This document shows positions 11,150 through 22,313 of a DNA stretch of 64,000 nt, one piece after another. How positions within the stretch are numbered: position 1 is the first letter of the stretch; every line of letters begins with the position of its first letter. Origin of the DNA: Stemphylium vesicarium (Eukaryota > Ascomycota > Dothideomycetes > Pleosporales > Pleosporaceae); the NCBI GenBank assembly GCA_004380135.1, contig QXCR01000101.1:1-64000 (forward strand), in the 5' to 3' direction. The notes beneath the pieces are model-generated. The model had not been told where the DNA came from. It did not search any database and saw only the letters and a program-made list of their open reading frames with translations. The position numbers and the translations under genes are program-made.

Positions 11150-13168
11150 ATGGACACGAAATCGCTGGTTCCACGTGTGCACATCCAGAACTTCAGCGAG
11201 GCGAGCGCTGTTAGCCATCATTGGGGCTACGCTGATCGCCTCATTCCCTGCACCAACGATGCTGGCTCATGCGAATACCTCGACATTGTCTACCACAGCC
11301 ATGACCTGGGCATGCTGTACACCGGCATCATCTGGGCCACCATCGGCGGCATTCTGTTGCTATGGGCCGTCGGCCGCCACTTTTCGCGCTCACAGCCGTC
11401 CGGTGTACAGCTACCGGCACAAGTAGGCGAAGGTGTACCACAAAGACGCAGCGCACTCGAGCGCCTCCAACGAGCCATTCCATCATACGCACGACAATAC
11501 CTCCTTCCGGATGCTGCGCGACCCATCTTTGGCCGCGTCACTCGCACCCAAGTTTTGACACTCGTGGTCCTGACCGGCTACCTCACCATCTTCTCTTTTG
11601 TCGGCATCGTCTACAAAGCGTGGCGCACGCCAGTCAAGAGCGTTCCCGGCCTTTACCAAACGCGCAGCAGTCTTGGACCATGGTCCGATCGTGTTGGTGT
11701 TCTCGCATACGCTTTGACGCCTCTCTCCGTCATGCTCTCCAACCGCGAGTCAATTCTGTCGCTTGTCACCGGATTACCGTATCAGAGCTTCAACTTCCTT
11801 CACCGTTGGCTCGGATACATCATTTTTGTTCAGTCGGCTCTCCACACCATTGGTTGGTGTGTCATTGAAATTCGTCTGTATCAGCCCCAGCCAACGGTTG
11901 GCATGGAATGGATTGTACAGGAATACATGATCTGGGGCCTGGTCGCAATGATCATTCTGACCCTTCTTGTTGTCCTCTCCACACCATGGGGCATCCGAAT
12001 GACCGGCTACGAATTTTTCCGCAAGGCTCACTACGTTCTGGCTATGATCTACATTGGCGCATGCTGGGGACATTGGGAGCAGCTCAAGGTATTCCTGATC
12101 CCTGGTCTCGCCGTCTGGTTCATCGACCGCGCTATCAGGTTTGCCAGGACCGCGCTGCTACACTACAACTTCCTCCCTTCTGGTCATATGGGGTTCCGCT
12201 CGGCGTCGGCAAACGTTTTGCTCTTCAAAGACGAGGTCAACGGCGACGTTGTTCGCCTGGACTACGACCATCCTCAAGACGCCTGGGCTGTAGGTCAGCA
12301 CTTCTACCTCACTTTCCCTGAAAGTAGCGTCTGGCAGGCTCACCCCTTCACACCCATCAGCCGCCCCGTCTTTGGCTCTGATAGCCAGAGGCACTCGTAT
12401 ATCTTCCGCGCAAGGGGAGGTGAGACCAAGAAGATTGCCGACCTGTCAATGCAGCGCATCGCCAACATGTCGCATCACCAAGAATCACACGAAAGCCTCA
12501 TGGCTGATGCCCGCCTCTCTGTGGTAATGACCGGGCCCTATGGTGAACGCACCATGCGCGAGCTTGCCCCCGACTCCAACATTCTATGCATTGCTGGTGG
12601 TACCGGTATCGCGTATGTTCTTCCCGTGCTCCTCGACCTTGCCTCCCGACCCCAGACGCCTGACCGCCACATGACGCTCATCTGGAGTGTGCGCCGCCGA
12701 AGCGACATCGACTGGGTCAGCCCCGAACTCGCCACACTCAAACGCAAGTGTCGCAATCTGCGAACCGGTCTCCACATCTATGTCACACGTGCCTCCGAAG
12801 ACACAGAGCTCACCCAGCTCGCTGTCTCGGAGAAGACATCAGCCAACGCTTGTACCAAGGATATCAACAACGCATCCAGCTCAGACTCGTCGGATGTCGA
12901 TGTTTCTTCTGCCCTCTCTGTACACGGCGTTTCCAAGGCAGAGCTTGGTCTCAACCATATTGAAGCAAGGCCCAATCTCGACTCTATTGTGCGCGAGTTT
13001 GTGGCAGGAACAGTACGAGGAGGAACGGACGTCTTTGCGTCTGGGCCCGGTGGTATGATCAGCGACCTTCGGAGGATCGTAGCAAGTACCAACAAGGGCG
13101 CTGAGGTGATGAAGGGAGATGATAGATGGGATGTGCGCTTGACGTGTGATGACCGGTTAGAATGGTAG
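11150..13168 (+). CDS. Ferric/cupric reductase, FRE type
   Basis: This intronless gene encodes a 672-residue plasma-membrane metalloreductase that moves electrons from NADPH through FAD and two hemes to external Fe(III) or Cu(II). An N-terminal region with one helix is followed by the six-helix ferric-reductase core. Two histidine pairs, His218/His232 (in HRWLGY and LHTIGW) and His294/His308 (in KAHYVL and WGHW), each spaced 14 residues, are the bis-heme ligands. Then come the FAD-binding HPFTPIS motif and the NADPH-binding GPYGE and GGTGI motifs. An acidic Ser/Asp-rich insertion lies near residue 580, within the NADPH domain. All key residues are present. It shares a 533-bp divergent promoter with a Ctr copper transporter, which suggests copper-linked reduction, although iron reduction is equally possible chemically. 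Confidence 0.93.
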   Translation: MDTKSLVPRVHIQNFSEASAVSHHWGYADRLIPCTNDAGSCEYLDIVYHSHDLGMLYTGIIWATIGGILLLWAVGRHFSRSQPSGVQLPAQVGEGVPQRRSALERLQRAIPSYARQYLLPDAARPIFGRVTRTQVLTLVVLTGYLTIFSFVGIVYKAWRTPVKSVPGLYQTRSSLGPWSDRVGVLAYALTPLSVMLSNRESILSLVTGLPYQSFNFLHRWLGYIIFVQSALHTIGWCVIEIRLYQPQPTVGMEWIVQEYMIWGLVAMIILTLLVVLSTPWGIRMTGYEFFRKAHYVLAMIYIGACWGHWEQLKVFLIPGLAVWFIDRAIRFARTALLHYNFLPSGHMGFRSASANVLLFKDEVNGDVVRLDYDHPQDAWAVGQHFYLTFPESSVWQAHPFTPISRPVFGSDSQRHSYIFRARGGETKKIADLSMQRIANMSHHQESHESLMADARLSVVMTGPYGERTMRELAPDSNILCIAGGTGIAYVLPVLLDLASRPQTPDRHMTLIWSVRRRSDIDWVSPELATLKRKCRNLRTGLHIYVTRASEDTELTQLAVSEKTSANACTKDINNASSSDSSDVDVSSALSVHGVSKAELGLNHIEARPNLDSIVREFVAGTVRGGTDVFASGPGGMISDLRRIVASTNKGAEVMKGDDRWDVRLTCDDRLEW

Positions 13169-13761
13169 TTTTGTTATAGCTTTGATACCCAATATGCATT
13201 CTTTTTCACTTTCAAACATCTTCCAGCTCAGCGCAATCATGTGTCAAGTGCTTGTATGCGGCCTGGAATTAATCGGCTTGCTCAACTGTTGCCGGCGAAT
13301 AGCGAGCCTTGACGAGTTGTTTGAGATGAGCTATAGTGCCCATCAGGAAGCGATACTCCTATGCCATATGTGAGGCGAGGATATATCCGCGCCAAGTCAC
13401 GGAGCAGTGGTGAACCGATGGAACCTGATGGATTTTGACGCACTAAGGGATCTTGCTGATTAATTCTCGAGCTAGTGGCTTCCGTGATGCCGGTCCCAGC
13501 CCTGCCATGTGTGATAGATGCCCTTTCATGAACGTTACACAGGCGACGGGATTCCAATCGGGGGCCCATACTACGAGAAAAAGGGCAAAGGCGCACTAAT
13601 CATAGCTGCGAAAGTGCTCTGGCTGCTTCTGGCCGTCCGGAAATAAGCTCGCTAACCCCGAACCCCACATCGTCACCGTTTTGGACCGTTGGTCCACCTT
13701 ATGCTCGTCATCGTCTTCACGCTCAGTCGGCACCTCAACGCCTGTTCAAGCATCCGCAGAT
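13169..13761. other. Intergenic region, nothing supported
   Basis: This 590-bp stretch holds the 3' flank of the reductase and the promoter of the F-box gene. No convincing frame or repeat is seen. Confidence 0.5.
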
Positions 13762-15362
13762 ATGACCGAACTACTCGATTTATACTATGACGTGCTGATT
13801 CAGATACTGGAAGAAGTCAATCCGGAAGACCTGGCGGCTTGCGCACAGACGTCCAAGGGCTTCAGCAATTTCATCAAAGAAAACAAGCGGATTTACAAAA
13901 CTTTATACCTCGCACATTTCGTATGATATCAGCTTCTTGTGTTTATGTGTAAGGGACCTAATGGCTCGTTAGGATGACCCCCGCAGAAGAAAACCGACCG
14001 ATCCGGAGCCGGACTGGGTTGAAGAGTTGAAGAGAATAGTCAGATGTGAGAAGATGCTCTTGTCAGCCAACAACGACATCAAGGTACGCATCCCAGCGAC
14101 TGCACGAATGCGCCTTCTAAAAAGTTTCAGCGGGATGAGTTTAACTTCATCGCATCAACGGTCGAAAGCCTCATGGCCACCATGTCGTTGGACGACTTTG
14201 ACGTCAGCCACAACAAAAAATTGATCACGGGACTATTCCAGGGCATATCGCAAAACCACGATGCTTTCATGTGCCGCTCTTCGCTCTATGCGCGTACTGG
14301 ATCAGCGAAGCAAAAGCCAGCCAATGACGAACAAGGTCGCCAGCTGAGTGCAAAGCTGCACAGCATGTTCGGCTTCCCCACATCTCTGGCAGGGACAAAG
14401 GATCTTGCTACACACCCATATGCTAGATCACGTGTATACGATCTAAGGAACTACACGGATAAGAACCAATGGGGCCCGTTTCGTAATGATGGAAGCATGC
14501 GGGTGGACTGGGAGATGATCGAAAGCATCATGATCGTCATCGGACACAACTCGTTCTTTGGTGCTCACACGATGCCTAGCCGACTGCGACCGCCGTGGTT
14601 CTACCCGCTGGATGGCGTGGTTCCAGATTTGGAGGTTGAAACGGGGAATTCATCACCAAACTACATGACACTCTTACGACAACCAGACCTCCCACCCGAC
14701 ATGAAGGATCCATATAGAGTACAAGGGATCTGGTCGCGCGTATGTTTATGATCAACTAACAATATGAGAACCTGGCTAATGAAACATAGATTGTTTGCTT
14801 CCTGGACTATACTGATTTGTATCATTACAACTTCGACGTGGAGGCAAGGAAAATCCCCTCGGACGAGCCAAGACCTCCCCTTGTCACTGAAGAAGCTATT
14901 CGTCACATCCTCATGGACTTGCGCATCACCGATGTCACGGAACCAGGCCCATTGGATAACCCGGATATGCCTGTAGTACACTTCAAAGGAAATTCAAAGT
15001 CTGTGGACGCTCAATGGGACCCAAACGCGAACTCGGGGATTCGCGGTTCCGTGCGTCTGACACCAGAGGGCGAGGTGAGATGGCAAACAATCTCGGTGTT
15101 CCAAGGGTAAGGACCACTCGTCCCGAGCAAGATACTAGAACGAGTATTACTGACGTGTGACAGCGGTGAGGAGCGATGGCGTAGCGATGGAGTTCAAGTC
15201 GGCGGACTGCGCTGTCCACGTGGTGTCATCGGATCGTGGTTTGACAAAGACTTTGACCCACATGGACCTGCCGGACCGACGGCATTCTGGAAGATCAGCG
15301 AGAAGGTCCCCGAGTACGGCGATGAAGATGGCGATTTCGATGAGAGCTTTTGGGAGGTATAG
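13762..15362 (+). CDS. F-box domain protein, five exons
   Basis: The model has exons 13762-13920, 13973-14083, 14131-14739, 14790-15106 and 15164-15362. It gives 464 residues in one uninterrupted frame, which supports all four introns (47-57 nt, each GT-AG with GTATGW, GTACGC or GTAAGG donors). The N-terminal 40 residues carry an F-box-like segment (LYYDVLIQILEEVNPEDLAA followed by a Cys/Ser/Phe pattern), which binds Skp1 in SCF ubiquitin ligases. The rest has no repeat type I can name and ends in a very acidic tail. Many fungal F-box proteins have such lineage-specific C-terminal parts that choose the substrate. Substrate and pathway are unknown. It converges on the beta-mannosidase gene, with only 112 bp between stop codons. 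Confidence 0.8.
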
Positions 15363-15474
15363 TCTGCTAGCAATTTCGGAATATGTACACACATGCTTCG
15401 GTAGTCCCACAGTTTCATACGTGTGATAGCGTGCTGCAAGCACCTTGTGTGCTACAAGGCTAGTAGGCTGTAAA

Positions 15475-18114
15475 TCACATCTCTACGTATCTCCATTTCA
15501 GATCGTTAGCCGTGCAGCCTTCTACTTGCACCTCATGCGTCTGGCCCGGCATGACGTCGAAACCGTTATCGCTCAACTGTACACCTTCTTTCTCATCAAA
15601 GACGAAGCCCTTTACTGGCTTCTTAGTGGAAACGAAAGCCGTAATCATGTCTTCCGAATATCGCACTTCAACCCCTCGGTCCGCGAAAGACAGGTACTTG
15701 ATAGGCTCGGGCCAGGACACGTCGTGCACAACGCGTCCGTCAGGCACCGTCAGCGTCGCTTGTATAACAAACGGATCAGCCTTATCGATATCGAAAGGTT
15801 CATCGAGTGACTGCGAATCGACAGCAGCGCTGTAATTCTCAAAGACTTCAGTCGTCCCATTAGCAGCAATGCGCACAGTCTTCGTCGGTCCCTGGCCCAC
15901 CTCCAGCCCAGTCTTGACAGATAAGTATTGAACCTGTACACAACCTGTAAACTCCTTCAAGGTGCTATTGACCACCCAGACGTCAAACTCAATATTTTGC
16001 CACATCTCCCGCATGTCGATGTGCCCCGTATCTCGCTGCCATGACCGATCAGCCGGCCGCACAGTCCAGCTCTTGTATCTACGCTGCACACCAACAGCCA
16101 CAGGCTGCATCGCCCGCCGGATCGCATAGTAAGCTGGTTTGGGAACGCGATAGTAGTCAACCACAGCCCACGAAACCGTAGGCCAGCAATCGTTGAGCTG
16201 CCACACCAGCGCACCTCCACACTTGCGATTGTCCGGCGAACCCCAGTCGCGACGCCAGGACCCGTATGCCCACGCCATAGCATCCGCTTGCATGACCTGG
16301 GTGTGATGTGTGAAGCCCTTGAGATCGTAGCGCACACGAAAGTTCTCGGCAACGTAGCTTGTGACTCGTCGCTCGTGGCCGATGGCTTTGTTGCGGAAGT
16401 CCATGGCCATGGACCCGGGATACCGGTCTTCTTCGCGCGTAATGCACTTCTCGAGCGTGCAGATGTGGGGGTAGGCTTCCATGCCGAACTCGGAGACAAA
16501 GCGGCCGCCCATGTCGGGGAGGCGTTGGTAGGGCTCCATGGTGCCGTGCCACATGTTCCATTGATGGACGTCGCCGATCGTAGGGTCGACTTTGAGGACC
16601 GTGGATTTGCCGTTGCCGAACGGTGAGCTGGGGTGGTACGGCACGTTTGGGGATTCCTCGAGGATCACCGCTGGTAAGAGGTGTTCGTATATGTATCGCG
16701 CGGGGAAGTTTGTCTTTAGCCAGGACTGAGGATCTGTGTCGTTGGGATTGTAGTCTAGATTGTATCGCTCAACGATCTGGTAGTCTTCGTTGTTGCCCGC
16801 CCACAGTACGATGCTGGGATGCTTTCGCAATCGCTGCACATTCTGCCTGGCCTCTGTTGAGACGCTCGCCAGATATTCCGGATGCGCGGGATAATTCGCG
16901 CATGCGAACATGAAGTCTTGCCAGATTAACACGCCATACGAGTCGGCTGCTTCGTACAGCGCATCGGCTTCATAGATGCCACCGCCCCACACGCGAAGCA
17001 TGGCTTGGTTCCCGTCTGCGACGAGCTTCATCCAAGAGCGATAGTCGCTGCGCGTGAGACGTGTTAGGAAAGATTCTGCGGGTATCCAGCATGAACCACC
17101 GCAAAATATGTCCACGTCGTTGACGCGGAAATAGAAAGACGTGCCATTGCGATCTGGTTCTTGGATGAGTTCAGCACGCCGAAAGCCGAAATCTGTGGTG
17201 ACGGTCTGGAAAGGGGAAGATTCAGAAGGACCGCGCGGAGCGTGCGCTGAGGCGAGAACGGTGTACAGGGTTTGATCTCCGTAGCCTCGCGGCCACCAAA
17301 GCTTGATGTCGTCTATGGTGATCGTGGCTTCCGCAATGCCAAATCGCTCTCCGGACTCGGTCCTTGTAGTTACGGACGCTTTGACCGAGCTGCTTCCTTT
17401 CAACGTGATGACAAAAGCCACAGCATCGACCGCGCCCTCCCATTTAACGCTAGTTGTAACCCTAGCAGAATTCAGATCTTTCGAAAGAACGTACCTGATC
17501 CCAGGGGTGGAGATACGGCCCGTCCACGTGTCAATAGATACAGGCTTCCAAGGCCCGCATGTCATCAGGATAGGGCCCCAGTCCCATCCCCAATGATATT
17601 GCGCCTTGCGAACTGGTCCTCGAGATATCTCAGTCTGGTGCACGATATATCGATGGTTCTTGTTGTTTTCCACAAGCTCCAAGCCCTTCTTTCTTGCAGA
17701 CTCAAAAACAATCTCTAGGACATTGTTTCCATCGCTCTTAAGATTGCCACCAAGATCAACTCTGTGCTCTACGAACATGTTGTCGGACTCAAGAATCAAG
17801 CGATCATTCAAATAGACCAGGACAAAGGTGTCCAGACCCTGGAACCGAAGTTGGGAAACGACATTTGGTAGGCCGTAGTCTGCGGGTGTCGCGAAAGTAG
17901 TGCGATAAGTCCATGTTTCGTCACCGACCCAGCGTACCGACAGTTCATTAAGATCACTAAAGGGATCCGTGATCTTGCCGTTCTTCAAAAGGTCGCGGTG
18001 TATCTCAGTCGGCGCATCGTGGGCGGATAAAGTGGGGTTGGAGGAGGTGCGATCACCTTGCTTGAACGTCCAACCTTTTGTCAGCGGCGTGGAGATGTAC
18101 GGAACTGCCTCCAT
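15475..18114 (-). CDS. Beta-mannosidase B-like, GH2
   Basis: This intronless 879-residue protein removes beta-linked mannose from the non-reducing ends of manno-oligosaccharides. It has the GH2 order: jelly-roll domain, immunoglobulin-like domain, catalytic barrel and C-terminal beta domains. The acid/base sits in WAGNNEDY (Glu near residue 443) and the nucleophile in FVSEFGME (Glu near 540). There is no signal peptide, so it is probably intracellular, like the fungal MndB group that works on imported mannobiose. Length and lack of introns agree with that group. It lies head-to-tail with an alpha-galactosidase, 257 bp away, and both are needed to finish galactomannan breakdown. The upstream gap is short enough to be mostly promoter. 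Confidence 0.93.
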   Translation of the reverse strand: MEAVPYISTPLTKGWTFKQGDRTSSNPTLSAHDAPTEIHRDLLKNGKITDPFSDLNELSVRWVGDETWTYRTTFATPADYGLPNVVSQLRFQGLDTFVLVYLNDRLILESDNMFVEHRVDLGGNLKSDGNNVLEIVFESARKKGLELVENNKNHRYIVHQTEISRGPVRKAQYHWGWDWGPILMTCGPWKPVSIDTWTGRISTPGIRYVLSKDLNSARVTTSVKWEGAVDAVAFVITLKGSSSVKASVTTRTESGERFGIAEATITIDDIKLWWPRGYGDQTLYTVLASAHAPRGPSESSPFQTVTTDFGFRRAELIQEPDRNGTSFYFRVNDVDIFCGGSCWIPAESFLTRLTRSDYRSWMKLVADGNQAMLRVWGGGIYEADALYEAADSYGVLIWQDFMFACANYPAHPEYLASVSTEARQNVQRLRKHPSIVLWAGNNEDYQIVERYNLDYNPNDTDPQSWLKTNFPARYIYEHLLPAVILEESPNVPYHPSSPFGNGKSTVLKVDPTIGDVHQWNMWHGTMEPYQRLPDMGGRFVSEFGMEAYPHICTLEKCITREEDRYPGSMAMDFRNKAIGHERRVTSYVAENFRVRYDLKGFTHHTQVMQADAMAWAYGSWRRDWGSPDNRKCGGALVWQLNDCWPTVSWAVVDYYRVPKPAYYAIRRAMQPVAVGVQRRYKSWTVRPADRSWQRDTGHIDMREMWQNIEFDVWVVNSTLKEFTGCVQVQYLSVKTGLEVGQGPTKTVRIAANGTTEVFENYSAAVDSQSLDEPFDIDKADPFVIQATLTVPDGRVVHDVSWPEPIKYLSFADRGVEVRYSEDMITAFVSTKKPVKGFVFDEKEGVQLSDNGFDVMPGQTHEVQVEGCTANDLKWRYVEM

Positions 18115-18371
18115 TTCTCTTTGATTGACCGAAGACGTGAGGTCAGTTGAAGCTTTGATTATGTTGCAAAAGGTGTTCGGTTTGCTTTGACCCGTGGCAG
18201 CAGCTGCACAGGTAGCGGTTAAAACTATGCGGGGTTCCCCACAGCGATCTTACCCCAGCTACAAGGTAAGGTAAGCACGTGAGACAAGTATGAGACCAAT
18301 GCAAAGCTGTGAATCGATTAACATCTATTCGGAATCAGGCCCACAAGCGACGCATCTTGGAGGAGAAGTAG

Positions 18372-20099
18372 CTACTCGACGATGGTGAAGCCAACCAAGT
18401 CCGGAGCAAAGCCGTCTCCATAGCCTCTAAATTCAACAGCATTTTCGTTGCCTTCAACAAAGCCGTCAACTTCAATATTGAGCGTGAGGCTTTCTTCCCA
18501 GCTCCCACCGGACAGTGGAAAGGCCCACCTCTTTGCCTCTCCACCGTTGACAGCGATGGTCATGTTCCGTGTGTTGTCGCCCCATTCCCAGGCAGTAGTG
18601 AATGCGTAGTCGTAGTTGACGAAATCTACACTCATGAGCTTCTTGCCAGGGGAATGAGCGCTGACATTGGAGAAGGTCACCCCAGCGCTACTACTAATGT
18701 ACTCCACTTTGGAGCCTGTTGGCAGACAGGCTTGAGCTGAGCAAGACACTGCGTGTGCGGGTCCAGAGAGGGATGCGCTGGCTGCAGAGTGATATGGTCC
18801 AGACTGAACCGGAGCAACAGCGACCACATCTGATAGTATCCACAGTCGCAATTCGTGACCAGCTAGACTGATGTTCTGGGAGCCAGAAACAGCGCCCAGG
18901 TCCTTCGCAGCCCAGATGTCGCGCGCACTAGCTGATGCAATGCCCATAGCCTTCAAGTCGACTTGAACAGTCTGGGAGTCGTTCCTCCAATTGGCGACTC
19001 CCAAGACCTGCCTAGATCCCGAAAGTTCGCCTAGCCATATATCCCATTCGCCTTCGGTATCGCGTTGGGTCAGCTTTGCTTGCTTAGCAAGCGGATCTTG
19101 GTTGATGGCAATGACTTCTTTATTTGACATTATGTCTATCGAGGCCTGGCTGACGCGTTCCGGGTCAAGGGCTGCACCCATGATGAGGGGTGACTTGTTA
19201 ATGGCCCACATGCCGAAATGGAAGCGCTCTTCTTCTTCAGAAAGTGCGTTGAGACCGACACTGTATTGATTAGAAAAGCTCTAGAAGAAGGAATATGGGA
19301 CCTACATCATCATGTCCATATCGGCAAAGGCACCAACGGTGGTATGCCTAAAGTAGGGGACGATTTGGTTCGTGATGCGCCAGATGCTGCGCCAGGCATT
19401 GTAGATGTCGTTACTGATTCTCCACGTGTTGCCAATGTCTGCAGCCCATTCACCAACGTCGGTCCCAATGCCCCATTGGCAAACGTAGTATTGGATATCG
19501 CGGTCCACAGCGTCCAGCTCGGCAGCCATGTGTTGAAAACGCGCGGGCGATTGGGCCTCGGCTGAGCTTGAATCGACCATGGTAGTATTCGAGGTGGAAT
19601 AGCAGTTGTCGTACCTATCGCGTGTCAGCGAGCTCTCCAGATGCAAACGAGCCAGAGGTCCATACTTGAGGCTATCCCCACCCCACTCAGCGAAGCTTTC
19701 TGCATCTAATTGCTCAAAGCCTAGACTTGCAGGCAGATCCTCAGATCCGCACTGCAAAAAGCCAGCTCCAGAATAGAGACCAAAGTCTAGTCCAAGGCCG
19801 TGAAGAAAGTCACCAAGCGCCTTACCGCCCGAGGGAAAGAGCGTCTCGTTCCATTGGAGTCTCCCTTCGGCGTCGCGCTCTCGTGAGTTCCAGCCGCAGT
19901 CGACCGTCACAAAGTTGTAGCCAACTTTGTCGAACCCAAGATCAATCAGGCCCTGGGCGCTTTCATGGATCTTTTCCTCGGAGGGTTGGCAGTTCCACGT
20001 GTTGTACGAGTTCCAGCCCATTGGCGGCGTGGGGGAACGGACCCGTTTGGCAGCAGCCTGAAGCGCAAGCGGCGCCAGGAGCAGAAGAGAAGCGGTCAT
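18372..20099 (-). CDS. Secreted alpha-galactosidase, GH27, with CBM35-like tail
   Basis: This enzyme releases alpha-galactose from galactomannan and raffinose sugars. My model has exons 20099-19666, 19614-19306 and 19260-18372 and gives 543 residues. The signal peptide is MTASLLLLAPLALQAAAKR. The GH27 start motif PPMGWNSYNTW follows. The first intron (19615-19665, 51 nt, GTATGG, GCTGAC branch, TAG) has no stop and keeps frame. Removing it restores LKYDNCY with the nucleophile at Asp147. Leaving it in would insert 17 residues just before the catalytic Asp. The second intron (45 nt) restores FADMDMM-IVGLNALSEEE. The acid/base is Asp214 in WRISND. After the barrel and its beta domain, the last 130 or so residues look like a CBM35-type carbohydrate-binding module (tail YGDGFAPDLVGFTI). 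Confidence 0.92.
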
Positions 20100-21026
20100 G
20101 ATTGTGAGTCTCTACAGCCCATCGAACAATTGATGTGTGTTTTCACGATACAACTTCATCCCTCACAGCTTAATACCCGTTGGTCGTGGTGATGCCTTCT
20201 GCATGACCTCACAGCGAGCAGCGTCATGGCGCCGGGCGACGGAGAAATTGGTTGCGATGCGTCCAGTCCCACCTCTTGGGTTGCATTGTCGGGCATAGCG
20301 CAGCGGATCCAAGTAGAGATCATCGAAAAAGTACGAGAGGTTTATGCCAGGATGCGTTTGGAGCCTGGGCGTTGGTGAGGAGAAGTTCGGAGCTTTGCCC
20401 GGGAAGAAGTCCCAGCCCGCGAAAGGCAGCTGAGGGCGGAGGTAGACGCCAATGCGGGTGGCATACCCCGCCAGGGCCCCAAGCCGCCCACACTCGCAAC
20501 CGCCCCAGAAGGCGATTCAACGGCGGCAATACGTCGGCGATACGTCGGCAGACATCAAGAGAGTCTCTCCTCAGAACAACAACAGCATTGCATCAACGAT
20601 GAACAAAGCAGATGCTCACCGCGAAAATCCACGTCCATCAGTGTCTCCCTGGTACACCCCATTTTCGCGGAAACAGAGGAAAGATCTCAAACCGCTGCTT
20701 GCTCTGCCTGCCCTCACCACGCCGCTGACAGCGAACACCTATTTCCTTCTGCTACATCTACTACCACAGAGTCTCAACACCGCTGCAGCTACCATAGCCA
20801 AGACGTGTACACTTGCCAACGGCTCAGCCGCTTCTTTGTCGGAATGGGTCCGTCTTCACCAACATCTTTGTGACGTGGTACTTGGCTGGTTGCCCCGCTT
20901 ATTAGTCATGCGTGTCCTTACTGCGGCACGGGCATTCTCTTTATTCCTGGCTATGCTTCGCATCGGTGGATACAACTTGAACTTAAATACATCACTCTCA
21001 CAAATCCACTCAGTTCAGATCTCGAA
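20100..21026. other. Intergenic region with one long but unsupported frame
   Basis: A + strand frame runs from 20452 to 21030 (192 codons, with a second ATG at 20599) and ends overlapping the next gene's ATG. It has no recognisable domain. One frame of this length is expected by chance in 64 kb of balanced composition, so I do not call a gene. The region should contain the divergent promoters of the alpha-galactosidase and the kinase-like gene. Confidence 0.5.
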
Positions 21027-22182
21027 ATGAGTAATATGGCAACGTTCAGTCAACCAGCTGACTCACAGGGCGCTGCAAATCATGGGCGGGAACATTCTTT
21101 CTGGCTCGACAACAATATCTTGATGCAATTTCCCCAAGACACGCAGATAATAACAGCAAGTAGATCTGGAACATCCGAATGGTCGACCCGAACCTTCAAA
21201 CTTGGTCTTCGACTACCGGATGGCTCCGAGGCACATTACTTCCTCAAGTGTGCCTTTGGTAAAGATGGGAAACCACTGCTTCAAGGCGAGTATACAGCCA
21301 TGTCCGAAATGTACTCATGGGCTCCCCAGCTAGTACCCAGCCCACACTCTTGGGGAATATGCGCAGCAGAGACACCAAAAACGCACTTTTTTCTTTCGCA
21401 ATTCATCAATCTGAGCCAACAAATGCCGGACCCTGATCAGCTCTGCAAGAAATTAGCTCTTCTCCACCGCAACAGCACTTCGCCCAACGGAAAATACGGA
21501 TTTCATATGACCACATTCCAAGGCAGCGTGCCCCAGTCGGTCGCCTGGGAATCCGACTGGACAAGATTCTTTACGAAGCTTCTGCAACACGTCATCACTC
21601 TTGATTTCGAAGTCAATGGAAGCTGGGATGATCTCGACAAGATTGAAAGAAGACTAATTGCCGGCGTCATCCCGGGTCTATTGAAAGCACTAGAACAAGA
21701 CGATCACTCAATAAAGCCCAGCCTGATCCATGGCGACCTCTGGGAAGGAAACATCGGCACCACACCCAACGGCAATGTCTATATCTTCGACTCCGCGGCC
21801 TTTTATGCGCATCATGAAATGGAGATAGCATATTGGAGAGGACAATATAAAAAGATCAGTAGTCCCGTGTATGCCTCAGTCTGTTAGAAGTACAATGATT
21901 GCAGTGAGCCACGGGAAGAACGGGAAGATCGCAGTCAATTATACAACATCTACTACAGCGTGATACACTCGGTAAATCATGGGGCTTCAGGAAAGGCCAT
22001 ACGTCAACTGTAGGTTTCGGCACCATAGAAGAGAAGGAGGCTGATTTTCTCCTAGTGCATACAATGACATGATCTTTCTCGTCAACAAAGACGCACCATT
22101 TCCACACGATGAACAGCTGAGATCGCTTGGACGGGCGGAAATTGCTGTTCTCTCGTCGGAGAGGAATCACACCATTCAATGA
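21027..22182 (+). pseudogene. Fructosamine/ketosamine-3-kinase-like gene with in-frame stop
   Basis: The first 286 codons encode a kinase-fold protein of the fructosamine-3-kinase type, which phosphorylates sugars attached to protein lysines. The catalytic motif HGDLWEGNIG and the metal-binding IFDSAA are intact. TAG at 21885-21887 ends the frame. The same frame stays coding-like after it, with the family-type SEPREEREDRSQLY segment, until 22009. A clean 46-nt intron (22010-22055, GTAGGT, CTGAT branch, TAG) then joins to RQ-LAYNDM and a final exon to TGA 22180-22182. Exons and stop together form an exact 370-codon frame. So a single nonsense codon at position 287 interrupts an otherwise whole gene. 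A 36-nt intron could remove it, but it would be shorter than every other intron here and would delete the family-type SEP residues. The truncated form would lack the C-terminal lobe. Confidence 0.72.
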
Positions 22183-22313
22183 GAGTGTACGCTTCAAGGA
22201 CTAGTAACTGAGTTGTTAGTTGGAAGTATGAATTCTCCAGCAAGTATTTCTGATAGTGTCGTCTGCGCTACTTCTGTCGCCCCTCATGATACATGCACCC
22301 CTGACATCCTACC

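Noticed and set aside
20452..21030. 192-codon + strand frame overlapping the next ATG
   Set aside because: A frame of this length is expected about once by chance in this window. It has no domain, and the overlap with the next ATG has no meaning in a eukaryote.
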